Positions 21,300-32,533 of a DNA stretch of 64,000 nt are shown here, piece after piece. Numbering within the stretch: position 1 is the first letter of the stretch; every line of letters begins with the position of its first letter. Under the pieces are notes generated by a model. It ran no database searches, was not told the origin of the DNA, and worked only from the letters and a program-made list of their open reading frames with translations. Source of the DNA: Blastomyces gilchristii SLH14081 (taxonomy: Eukaryota > Ascomycota > Eurotiomycetes > Onygenales > Ajellomycetaceae); NCBI RefSeq assembly GCF_000003855.2, contig NW_003101677.1, forward strand, positions 1,595,506 through 1,659,505, in the 5' to 3' direction. The position numbers were made by a program, and so were the translations under genes.

Positions 21300-24200
21300 T
21301 TCTCATATCTCTGAGTTCATGTTACAATCACAATACATACTCTGAATGAGAAGATACTAGTGAGATGTCTACTTAACTTCAGAATGAATATCAACTTCAT
21401 ATTCTATTTCTTTTCTTTGATAAAGAATTGAAAGAAGATAGACCTGTCAGATCATATAAAATTTACTGATAGAATAAAATATCACTGTTTTAACATAATT
21501 CAAGCAAAGTATGTAATCACAGACTTAGAAGAAATCTTTAAGAAGAGCAGTCTGCTTCTTCATACAGTTAATATTATAGATAAGAACATCATTCTAAATC
21601 TTCTATAATTGAGAGAAAACAATTCTCTCATTAACTGAGTCACTCAGATGTGATGATACTGTCTCACTGATAAAGAGACAGTGATAGAGAAATCTGAAGA
21701 GTTTCATCAGAAGAATCTTGAGAAAAAGATAGAGTTAATATACTGTGTAGCAGATGAGTGAGACTTAAGAATAGATGAAAAAGTCATTACTCTCACTATA
21801 AGAGTAGCAGCAGTATTTATCATTAAAGACAGATATATATAATATCTCTTTACAGATTATAAGAATGTCTTTTCAGAAAGAGAAGCAGTGAACTTTTCTG
21901 ATATCAAGATATAACATAAGATTCATCTTGAAGATAGTGTAACAGTGCTGTACAGATCTCTTTACAACTTATCTGTAAAGAAATTGAATGTTCTGTACAA
22001 ATATTTTGAAGAAGCATAATCAAAGAACTGAATACACTTATCAAAGAGTTCAGCAGAGACATCTATACTCTTTATACTTAAGAAAGATAATAGGCTACAT
22101 CTATGCATAGACTACAGAGATCTTAATAAGATGACAGTTAAGAATCACTATTTATTATTATTAATTGATGAGATGATTGATTAATTATCTGAAGTAAAGA
22201 TGTTCATAAAGATTGATATACAGAATATCTATCATAGAATCAGAGTTAACAAAAATGATGTTTGAAAAACAGCTTTTCATATCAAGTATAATAATTTTGA
22301 ATATCTTGTTTTATCTTTTAATCTTTGTAATACTTCAGTCATCTTTCAGATCTATATAAATGAGATGCTGCAGAGCCTTGTTAATGTCTTCTATATAGTA
22401 TATCTGAATAACATTCTAATCTTCTCAAAAACAGAGAAAGAACATGATACTTATATTTGAGAAGTATTAAATCACTTGAGACAGTATCAACTCTATACAA
22501 ATACTGAAAAATACTCATTCTACATGCAGGAGATTAATTTCTTAGATTATATTATTGAGATAAACAGTATTTCAATGAACAGAAGCCAGATCTTCATTAT
22601 TAAGAACTGGCTGATACTGCAAACATACTGTACAATGCAGATATTTCTAGAATTTGTGAATTTCTACAGATGATTCATCTATATATATTCACAGATTACT
22701 ACCTCTCTTACAGATCTGTTAAAGAGAAGTGTGAAAGACAGAAAAACAGAACTGTTTATTCTTATTCAAGACATCACACAGATATTTGCAGAATTGAAAC
22801 AAGCTTTTACAGATGTCACAATGCTGAATCACTTTAATTCTGACTTACTCAGTCAGTGTAAGACTGATGTATCTGAGAATGAGATCTGTGAAATCTTTTT
22901 ACAGTTGACACTGAAGACCTTTCAACATTGAAAGAATTAGAGAATAATTATCTCTGAGAATATAGATAATGAAATATCTGTGAGAGAAGACTTTTTCACA
23001 GAGTCTATAAGACACTGTAAATGAAGATCAGTAATCTTCTTCTTTAAGAAGTTATCACTTATACAGAGAAGATATGATATTCATAATTAAGAGATGTTAG
23101 TAATTATTGAATTCTTTAAGATCTGATAACATTATCTTCAGAGTAGTAAGTACTCAGTATAAGTTCTTACTAATTATACAAATCTGCATTACTTCTTGAT
23201 AACAAAGAGCTTGACAGAACATCAAGCCAGGTGAGTAAAGCTGCTTTCAGAGTATTATTTCTATATCTAATATCATTCAGATCAGCTTAATCCTGCTGAT
23301 ATATTATCTAGACAGTCTGATTATAATATCATTGATACAGAGAAGAATTCTATAAAAGAATCTCTGCTATCACTGCAGAAGAAGCTGGCTGCAGAGAGTT
23401 AAGATTCTCTGAAGCTCAGAAATAGCATCAGTAAGACAGCTGCATAACTTAGTATAGAAGATAGAAGAAAACTCAGATCTCTGTAAAAAACTGACACTGA
23501 AGATTATAAGCTTCTCATATTATATCTTACAATCATTGAATTGACAAAAAATGAAACAGTCTACAATCTTTTAATCTAACTACTTTTGAAATTCATTGAT
23601 AAGTTACAGAAGAGAGATATCTCTACTGCAGCTTAAATTTAGAAGTTGAAGAAGAAAGAATCTGATTTGAACTTGAAAGAGACAGACTCTGAGCAGGACA
23701 GTGTCACTAAGAAATCAAGTCACTGATAACTAGGAGAATGTAAACTTCTACTACTGAATGATTCAGTCTTCATCTCTCATAACAGAGCTGTGTGTTAGAA
23801 GTTATTGAGAATTCATTATAATAATTCTTATACAGAGCACTTCAGATTAGAGAAGACTGAGAAGCTTCTAAAATATAAATATATTTGAGACAAGCTCTGA
23901 ACAGATATTAAAGAGTATATTAAAACTTACAATATCTGTTAAAGAATAAAGATTCTGTAATATAAGTAATACAGTGAGTTAATATCACTGTCTGTTTCAA
24001 AGAACTTATGATAGAATCTATCAATGAATTTTATAGTTAATCTGCTGAAGTTGACAAGAGTTAAAGAATATGACTCAATTTTAATCATTATTAACTACTT
24101 TATAAAGATAATTCAATATATCTCTACTTATAAAAAGATTAAAGTCTCTGAATTAACTGATCTATTTTTAGATATCATTATTTATAATTATAATGCTTTA

Positions 24201-24900
24201 AAATCATTGATAACAGATCAAGAATTCCTCTTCATCAGTAAATACTGATCAGCTTTTTACTATCATTTTATAATAAGATATCTTCTCAGTACTGTATTTC
24301 ATCTGCAGACAGATAATCAGACTGAACATCAGAATCAGACACTAGAACAGCATTTTTAAGTATTCTATTTATATTATCAGAATAATTGACTTAAACATCT
24401 TCTGACTACTGAATTCATATATAACAATATAAAGAATGTAATCTTAAAGATATCTTCTTTCTATACTTATTATGAATATAATTCTTCATTACTCAGTGAC
24501 ATCACAGATAATATTTCAAAGAGAGAAATAGATAGTCAGAATATTAAATAGATACAGAGAACAGAGTATCTCTCAGTATCAGAAGTAAAAGTGAGATTGA
24601 AACTTTTAAATAAAATTCATGAGAAGACAGTGAAAAGCATTCACTGTACTTAGAAGTAGTAGATAAAATACTATAATTGAAAACATCTTTCAATGAAGTT
24701 CTTAATAGAGAATCAAGTACTACTTTTAGCAAAGAATATTAAGATAATAAGACTGTGTAAGAAGCTCAGTGAGTGATAACTAGAATCTTTCTCAGTAATA
24801 AGAGTGATAAATAAGTAGATATATAAGTTGAAATTATTCACAGAATTGAAATCAATTCATTCTATTTTTTATATTTTCTATTTAAAGCTTTATAAACAAT
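21300..24900 (+). pseudogene. pol of gypsy B: protease, RT, RNase H, integrase
   Basis: RT spans about 22050-22720, with LCIDYRDLNKMT (about 22110) and a catalytic box reading YLNN at 22400-22411 in place of YLDD. A YIIEINSISMN segment and RNase H-like sequence (22690-23340) follow. The integrase (about 23790-24560) shows an H..H/C..C-like start, then SLITDQE and LQTDNQTE, equivalents of the SDxG and TDGQTE motifs. Many stops and the D-to-N changes mean no activity. Confidence 0.85.
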
Positions 24901-24909
24901 ATTCTGAGA

Positions 24910-25145
24910 TGAAGCTGTCTCAGCTGAATAATATTGAAATTGAGAGTGATGCTGAATATTTTATAAAGAAAATATTGAATAAGTGAATATATTATAACAA
25001 GCTTCAATATCTTATTAAATAAGAAGATTATTTATTGTCAGAGAATTTATAAGAACTGCTTGAGTATTTGAAAAATACTGAGAAAGAGATTGTAAGCTAT
25101 AAGATAGCTAGTAGAGACTGCTCTATTATATATCAGAGATATTAA
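24910..25145 (+). pseudogene. Chromodomain at the end of gypsy B pol
   Basis: The frame reads IEIESDAEYFIKKILN, then KLQYLIK, ELLEYLKN and EKEIVSY. This fits the chromodomain pattern of an acidic start, an 'I(L)xxR' strand, YLVKWxGY and a final helix. Trp and Gly codons of the WKGY box are decayed. It supports a chromovirus assignment for family B, independent of family A. Confidence 0.78.
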
Positions 25146-25838
25146 GTAAGAAATACTACTTAAGACTTCTTATTTTTTCTTAAGGAATTTTTTTAGAGAT
25201 AATCTTACAGTGATGAGCTGATATCTTATAAGCTCTGTAGCACTCTTCTTCTATTTTCTCTTAAAGAGTTTTTTAGAAGTTTAATAAAACTATATAAGTG
25301 TAAAATTCCTGAAGCAGTTAGAGAAAAGAAATATTTAAAACTAATAAAAAGATTAATATTATTAATCTGCAAGTCACTGCTATTTTAATAAGACTGCAGC
25401 CTGCTGAAAAAGTAAAAAGAGAGAACTTCAGAATCTACTTATTAATAATTACATTCTTATCAAACTTATTCTTCACTGTTAAAGTCTTCAGTATTAGCAT
25501 CTTTATCTACTGAGAAGTTAGTACTGTAGCACTGCAGAGAAGCATGCTGTAGAAGAGTATATATACTATAGAAGAGTATAAGAGATACTGAAATTATTAA
25601 CTTATTAACTTATAAAGTATCTCAGTTATCTATTTCAACTGAAGTGAGATTCTCTTCAATCAGTAATTGATCTCTACAGTACTTTCAATAATGATACTGA
25701 CTAATCTCTTCTTATGATCAGTTATTCTGAGATATTTTTTCATCTCAGAGATTCATACTTTCATCTTCTTTTACAGATGAGTAAGAAGAATCTTCTCAGT
25801 CTTAATAGAATTTATCAATACTTAAAGCTCTGAGATTC

Positions 25839-26453
25839 TTACTCTGTACTACTTGAATATCTGAGCTTCTTATCAGAGCTGATATGATATCTTTTTATAG
25901 AGTAGATAATACTTACAGAGAGATAGAAGTTATTGTTACAAGTATAATAGAAATAACAGAAGTGAGAGAAGAGATAAGTACATAAGATTTCTCTCTCTTT
26001 CAGCTGCTTAGTACAGTGCAGATAAGTAACAGTACTAATCAGAGACTGTATCAGAGTCTTCTTACAGAGAGAAGACAAAGAAACTGCAGAACTCTGTAGA
26101 TTTAACTCAGCAGTATTCTGAGCAGAGCTCAGACATGCTGCAGAAGAAAAACTATAGATTAAGCTTCTCAGAGTCACTGTTTCTGAAATCAAGCTCTCTC
26201 TGAGTTTCTCTCTGAATGATCACATGAGATTATATATTACTGTGTTGACTGAGAGAGAGAGTAGTGTTACAACAGTGATAAAGAGAGTAGAGAAAGAATC
26301 AGATATAGACAAACTGATCAGCAGAAGAGATGACATCTCACTGTAAGATACAGTGACTACTGTCACAGCTGTAAGAGAAGTAGAAGAAGAAGAAGAAGAA
26401 GATATGATAATAAGAGTAGTACTTTTACAGTCTGTCAACACTGCTGTCTTCAT
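25839..26453 (-). pseudogene. Antisense Ser/Thr- and Cys-containing frame in gypsy B
   Basis: Two adjacent minus-strand frames (26453-26220 and 26192-25839) lie downstream of the chromodomain. The first is a Ser/Thr-rich segment starting MKTAVLTD. The second contains SSAACLSSAQN and then a Cys cluster (HCTKQLKE...LCTY...FCYF...TCNN). A GTAAGT on the minus strand (complement of 25911-25916) could be a 5' splice site. The arrangement recalls the antisense gene of family C. Low-complexity antisense frames can be fortuitous, so this is tentative. Confidence 0.4.
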
Positions 26454-26976
26454 CTTTAACTAAGCTTTCTTAACAGTCACAGAGACTGCAGCTGCATTAT
26501 AAAGATATTTACTCACTAGAAAATATCAGAATAAGCTCTTTATTATTCTTCAAGAATAATACTCTCATATACTCACTGTTACAATTGAGAAAGAGAAAAG
26601 AAAAATATATTATAAGAAGAGAAGATCTTTTTAAAAAATTCTATCACTACTGTTAGCTTTATCTCTAAAATACATTACTTTTACAGAGAATTTTATATAT
26701 AGAATGAAATATGATAAGAGATCTATAAGTTACTTATTAATTATGTTTTTCATATTCTAAATCAATATATAAGAAACTTACTTATCATATATTTAGTTTG
26801 AATAAAGATGAGAAAAGAAAGATCTACACAGTCAGTAGAAAAACTCATCTATTTCTTTATATTATATACAGTATATATACTGTTAATCAGTTGATAACTG
26901 TTGCTATATAACAAAGATAACTCTCAATTCAGTAATCTTAAGAGCATCAGAATTATGCTCTTAAAGAGAAGAGTAT

Positions 26977-27509
26977 TATCATACTTCTAACTATATTAAG
27001 ACTCTGCTACAGTTTCACACAGCTTATTACTTTTATACAGATGATTTCATTCTATCTGAATCAGTTTTCAATCACTCTATAACATCATTCAGATATATCA
27101 TAGAAAGATTTAATTAATAGATATAAGAACTTCACTTCTATACAAGATCAGCAGATTACTCTTTCTTAATAGTGAGATGCTGCTGAGGTATCACTCCAGC
27201 TATTCTCACTCATAGAATAGAAGAAGGGTATTCACTCATTGTCTATATAGAATAGCTAGATGCTGACTTCTCATCAAAGAAGTCAGTGATTCATTTTTCT
27301 TCTACTGAAATATATACAAGAGTTACTGTGTTCCTTATACAATCTTCTTAGTATACTAAGTATCATATCTGTGATATTCTTGCAATAACCCTGTAGCCTA
27401 TGAGCTTGCTATTCAAGCAAGATAGTCAAGCCCACTCATACAGCTTCCCAAACAACTACCCCTATGTGACGCCGCCGACAAGCCACCGCTTCGGTTCCGT
27501 CACGTTACA
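26977..27509 (+). repeat. 3' LTR of gypsy B
   Basis: The 533-bp LTR starts TATCATACTTCTAAC, with the initial TG mutated to TA, after a purine tract (aaagagaagag). The first 400 bp are AT-rich. The last 90 bp are CpG-rich (gacgccgccgac, cttcggttccgtcacg), the mirror image of the 5' LTR. Confidence 0.95.
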
Positions 27510-30209
27510 GACAGTCTTAAACCTCCTGATCCTGTGATCAGGAATTGTATGATTCAGATATCAGAGACTGGCCAGCAACATTCAGACTCTTCAGCTCAAC
27601 ATGCAGAGCTTGAGTACTGACAGCTTTGACTGTATGCTATGCATCATTATCTGAAAATGCCCAGAGAGTCAGAGAGTGACAATCTCATGATGAGACCTGA
27701 TCATGAAAAGACTGACAAGACAGTGCTCCATGAGATGACTGTTCTTGCACAAAATCTTGGTTTTGACTCTACACAAATCACAGATCTCATCAAGCTATCT
27801 CTCAATCATCAGATCGCGCGGTCTGTTCTTCTGAAAGCATAGAATTCAGAGCAGTTTCAATACAACAGTGGAATATTTGAGACTCTTATTGACTACATCA
27901 TAGAATGCTTCTCTCTTACCATCCTCATTGAGCGCCAGCTCTCTTGCGATTTCATCTCTAACAGTGAGACTAAGCTAAATGCTCAGTGTGAGCTCCCGCA
28001 TGCCAGAGCGCAGCAGCAAGATCATCAGTTTCTCTTCCTCAATCAACTGCATACTGATGAAATGCCGGCGGGTGGGAAGGTCTCTACATTGTTCATGAGA
28101 CAATGTGTCTATTTTGCCTTTTTTGGCAAGCCACTGACATCTCCACCTTCTCAACACACTTGGGTTGAACCGGCTCCTTCAGCAAGTGATCCATCCAATT
28201 TGTCAATATCACCACTTCTCATGCCCGGTGACAGTCCACTTGCAGGATTCGGACAGCTTCCTTTGCAGGCAAACAATGGTTATACCACTGAACACAGCGA
28301 GCGAAGCCCAATGCAGCTAGAGGTGGCAGAGAGGGCGACTGCAGAAGAAACCGGAGTCTGCAGAGAAGAATGAGAGATCGCCTTGCGGGACGAACAAGCA
28401 CGAGAACAGGCTGCCGACGAAGCCCGGCGTCAGAAGGAGGCTGAAGAGATGGCAGCCGCTGAGGCTGCCTTGAGACTTGCCCAATTTCAGAAGGAAGCCG
28501 AAGAAAGAGCAGCCACCGAGTGTTATGCTGCGGAACAAGAACAGCTTCGACAAGAACAACTGAGGCAGGAGGAGGAAAGACAATATGCTGTGGAACTAGA
28601 ACAGCTTCGCCAGCAGGAAGAGGAAAAATTGGCCGCTGAACAATATGCCGCGGAACAGGAACAGCTTCGACAAGAACAACTGAGGCAGGAAGAGGAGGAG
28701 GCAAGAGCAGCCGCTGAATGATATGCTGCAGAACAAGAACAGCTTCAACAAGAACAACTGAGACAGGAAGAGGAGGAGGCAAGAGCGGCCGCTGAATGAT
28801 ATGCCGCGGAACAGGAACAGCTGAGACAGGAGAAGGAGGCAAGAGCAGCCACTGAATGATATGCTGTGAAACAGAAACAGCTTCAACAAGAACAACTGAG
28901 ACAGGAAGAGAAGGAGGCAAGAGCAGCCGCTGAATGATATGCTGCAGAACAGGAACAGCTGAGGCAGGAGGAGGAGTCAAGAGTGGCCGCTGAACAATAT
29001 GCCATGGAACAGGAACAGCTTTGACAAGAACAACTGAGACAGGAAGAGAAGGAGGCAAGAGCGGCTGCTGAACAATATACCGCAGAACAGGAACAGCTGA
29101 GACAGGAGGAGAAGGCAAGAGCAGCTGCTGAATGATATGCTGCAGAACAAGAACAGCTTCAACAAGAACAACTGAGACAGGAAGAGAAGAAGGCAAGAGC
29201 AGCCGCTGAACAACATGCCGCGGAACAAGAATGGCAGAGGCAAGACACAGAAGAAGCTGCAACTGAGCAAGTTAAACAAGAGCAAATTCAGCATGAAGAA
29301 GAGGAAAGACATACTGTTGAGAGAGCTAAACAGGAACAGATTCAAAAGAATGCTGAGAAAAGGGCAGTTGTTGAGCACACAGCTGAAGAGGCGCATCTTC
29401 AACAAGAAGTGGAAGAAAGAGCTGTTGCTGAGCAGGCGGATTAAGAGTGACTTGCAAGAGAGGCAGTGGAGCCAGTACAGCTGCAGCTGAGGGAATAAGA
29501 GAGGGCAGCTGTGCCAACAGCCGCAGCAGAGACACACACCTCACAGCCTGTCACACAGCTCAACTTCGCATCCTTCATGCCCATTAAGGGTGATGATGCT
29601 CACAGCATCATTGACCCTGCAAGCACTGAGTGAGTGATGAACATCGCAGACCTCCCTCTAGAAGTTGAGAGTTGAAAAGCTGCTGAAAGCACTACTGGAT
29701 CAACACAGTTGAAAGTCTCCCAAACGCGGAAGAGCAAGCTGCAGATACCTGGAGGCATCTCAAAAGCTTCAGAGAGAGGTGTTTCTTCACAGGGAACTGC
29801 AAGAAAAGTCACTGTCAAATGATCTTTGAAAACAGGCAACAGACTCCAACACTCGCAGCCAGATTCACAACTTCAAGGGGCATCCAGGCTCAAGGATGTG
29901 TCAACCAGCGCTAGAATGGTCATGATCATTTTCAAGGCTCATGAGCAAGGGAAGTGGGTCAACACTTATAAGATGACCATTAACCCATCTGAGCTCTCCG
30001 ACCTGTCCATGGTGAAGTAAATGACTAAGAAGAATGCTCAGAACTGACAGGCGACCTTCTATGACAAGGACCTGAAACTGATCGCTTCTGCACAGTGCTT
30101 TGACACGGCCATTGAAGATGGAACCAACACTGTCTTCATGGTGTTTGGCAGGGAGCTGAATGTCGATGAAGAGATGGTGGCATCTGTGTCACAGAATACC
30201 AACAGCGAA
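27510..30209 (+). pseudogene. DUF3723-type fungal protein, C-terminal part with coiled-coil repeats
   Basis: One frame runs from the gypsy B junction through about 29440, with stops at 27840 (TAG), 28371 (TGA) and inside the repeats. It reads LYAMHHYLKMPRES (about 27620-27665), ARSVLLKA, then CVYFAFFGKP (28106-28135), a hallmark I associate with DUF3723. A long Glu/Gln/Arg/Ala coiled coil follows (28383-29440). A globular tail (about 29910-30209) has VMIIFKAHEQGKWV and IEDGTNTVFMVF. GC rises along it, so this half is less decayed than the half left of gypsy B. Function unknown. Confidence 0.75.
28500..29250 (+). repeat. In-frame coiled-coil repeat, about 11 degenerate units
   Basis: Units of 60-78 bp encode variants of AAExYAAEQEQLRQEQLRQEEE. 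The x position starts at 28521, 28581, 28641, 28719, 28797, 28857, 28935, 28995, 29073, 29133 and 29211. It reads TGT once, CAA five times and TGA five times. All are one transition away from CGN. The repeat is part of the DUF3723-type gene. Long minus-strand open frames through it are repeat shadows. Confidence 0.88.
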
Positions 30210-31941
30210 TGAAAAAAAGAGAGAAAGACCAAGCATCATGCGTGATCAAAATGCGGGGAGCTGGGGCCCTTTGGCCATGACTCCTTAGTCGCCACAGAAC
30301 CACAGAAATCGATTCAATGGCCTCTGCCGTCCACAGGCCAGCATGGCCACAAGTTGGTCATCTTTGAGCCTACCAGGTTCATGGACCTCGATCCATGAAC
30401 CTGTCAGGCCTATTGACTCCTGCCTCTAGCATGGCAACCTAGGTCAGTGAACCTACTGCACATGTTCTTAAGCACTGGCCATAGTACCCCTTCCCTTAGT
30501 CATCGTGCTAATGACCACATGGTGTAGTCCCTGGCCTTTTGTCAATCTTCTTCTGCCACTGTGCCTCTGGCCTGATTGGACTTCGGTCCTCGGGTTGACC
30601 CTTGAGCAGGGACGGTTTTTAACTGAAGTACGTATGTCTCTATACTTCGATGAGCTACATGAGTGGGCGAACAGAATGATGACTAGTCTTGCTGATAACC
30701 TTAAATTGTCTATTCCCGGTATGGCGAATTTGACAACCGGCTGGTATCATTATTGCTTGGGATTGATACCAACTGCTATCACAATCGCCATTATTGCCAT
30801 TATTACTGAATATACTAATTACTCAATATTCTAGAAGATGATGTTGAGTTTTCGATGATATCACATTAGATCAAAATCTCCTCACTCGAATCTGGATGAG
30901 ACCTTACAGCACAGGTAATTTTTATGTTGTTGCAATTGTAACAGTATTTGAATACATCTTTGAATGAGCTGAATGATGAAAATATATCTAGTAATGAAAA
31001 ACAATTATATTTAAATAGAGCAAATGCTGACCAGCGGGTATACTGCAAAGATGATGCAACAGTATATAACTGCTTGTGCCGAAGTCAAAAAGAGTAGTGC
31101 AATGGCAATATTAATTAAATGTGAAAGGGAAATGGAAAGGCAGGTAAGAGTGTGAGGAATTGTGAATAACCTGTGAGACAAGCAGAGGCTTTCAGACACA
31201 TATGAAATCTTGATGATTGACCTTCTCACACTGGTTGCTGCATGGGGATCAAGATGATTGAAAGCTCAGTGACAGACAGTCAGTCAGAGCACTGAGTTCA
31301 CTGAATTGTGTAAGTATTCTGTACTTGACTGAACATGTAACAGTTTCATGTGCAGTTTCTACATGAATCAGAAGCTCTTTCAGAGTTGTAAGTCTCATGT
31401 TGCATATATTACAATTCAGCAGCTGAAACTTATTCAGATGCTATCTCTGAAAATGTTTAATAAGATCTTTCAGTTCACTGAAGAAATAGATCTGATCTGA
31501 CAGTATAAGGTTGATATTTTACAGGCAGATAAAGCATATTTTGAGTCAGAGCTTTATTCAAACTGCTTGAGTAACTGACTTCAGAAGCATGTCTGATAAT
31601 AATTAATTAATCACTTCTGTCTTATAAGTGATCAGTTTCACTGTGATTGACTTGAGACTGAAGTTACAGTTATATTAACAGTAGATAAGATCTTTCTCAA
31701 CACTGCAGTATACAGAGATTATATAAATGACTCTAATTCATCATTATAGTTCTGTCACTAAAGTGATTAATAGTAATATCAGAACTGCATTAATTATTAT
31801 TATTATCTTAAATAGTATGTACTGCTTTAGTTCACTTCTAATCTGCTTATTAACTATCTTTTCAGATAGCTGTTACTCACTGTTAATTACTAGCTGTTTC
31901 TATCAGTACTGCTTCAGAATCTCACACTTAAGTAGTATTCT
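30210..31941. other. GC-richer tail of the DUF3723 locus, then decayed unassigned DNA
   Basis: 30210-30830 is GC-balanced and keeps CpGs and CC/GG, so it is the least mutated part of the window. A 109-codon frame at 30505-30834 has no recognisable motif. 30840-31230 is intermediate and 31230-31941 is AT-rich with frequent stops. Gypsy C1 inserts at 31942, so the sequence resumes at 46078. I recognise no gene here. Confidence 0.5.
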
Positions 31942-32108
31942 TGTGGTTCGGAAGAACGTACGACCGCCGGATAATAACGCGGCCGCTTCCGAACTTGCTT
32001 ACAAATGTAAAGGGGCCATAGCGGCCATCAATTAATTTAGTGTACAGTATATAAGAAGCCAGTGTACATCTGTAATTATATGCTGGCTCAAGCAATCTTT
32101 GAATCACA
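31942..32108 (+). repeat. 5' LTR of gypsy C1
   Basis: The 167-bp LTR runs from TGTGGTTCGGAAGAACG to TTTGAATCACA. The outer half keeps CpGs (cgtacgaccgccgg, aacgcggccgcttcc). The inner half has lost them. Confidence 0.94.
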
Positions 32109-32533
32109 TCTGATAGCATGTCTAAAAATCAGTAAGAAGCACAGGCTTCTTCAGAGTGTGATAATTTCATCTACAAAGCAATTTACAGTTATCACATCAG
32201 TGTGATTCTAAAATGCCTTAAAAGATAGCATATGAAGAAGTGATGAGTGAAAGAGCATCTGATTAATACTACTCTGCTTATTAAAGAAAAACTTCACACT
32301 CAGGTGAATGTCATGTATGTGAATGACTAAGATGTGAGAAAAAGAATAAGAGTGATGAATCAGATTCAAAGAAGACTGCTCTCTACTTAGAAGAATAAAA
32401 GAAGAGTGATTATCATCAGAGTTATACAATGATAACAGAAATCATATAATAATATAGTGATATAATGATATAGTGATATAATAAGATAGTAATATAATAA
32501 TAGACATTATACAATCAATGAGAAATCACTGAA

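Larger units (their letters stand above)
19678..27509 (+). mobile_element. Gypsy B, complete chromovirus (7832 bp)
   Basis: Two 533-bp LTRs and a perfect 5-bp duplication frame the element. Inside, on the plus strand, are gag with zinc knuckle, RT, RNase H, integrase and chromodomain. An antisense Cys-containing open frame lies between the chromodomain and the 3' LTR. Coding regions are full of stops and the RT catalytic DD reads NN. The two LTRs differ mainly by C-to-T and G-to-A changes distributed by distance from the outer edge. Confidence 0.95.

Noticed and set aside
28219..29262. Large minus-strand protein (347 codons) across the coiled-coil region
   Set aside because: It is the antisense shadow of a repetitive Glu/Gln-rich sequence; frames on all strands stay open because the unit has few stop-prone trinucleotides. 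The plus frame carries recognisable motifs on both sides.
30505..30834. 109-codon plus-strand gene in the GC-rich island
   Set aside because: It has no motif, no conserved partner and no intron or start context to support it; open frames of this size are expected in GC-balanced DNA.
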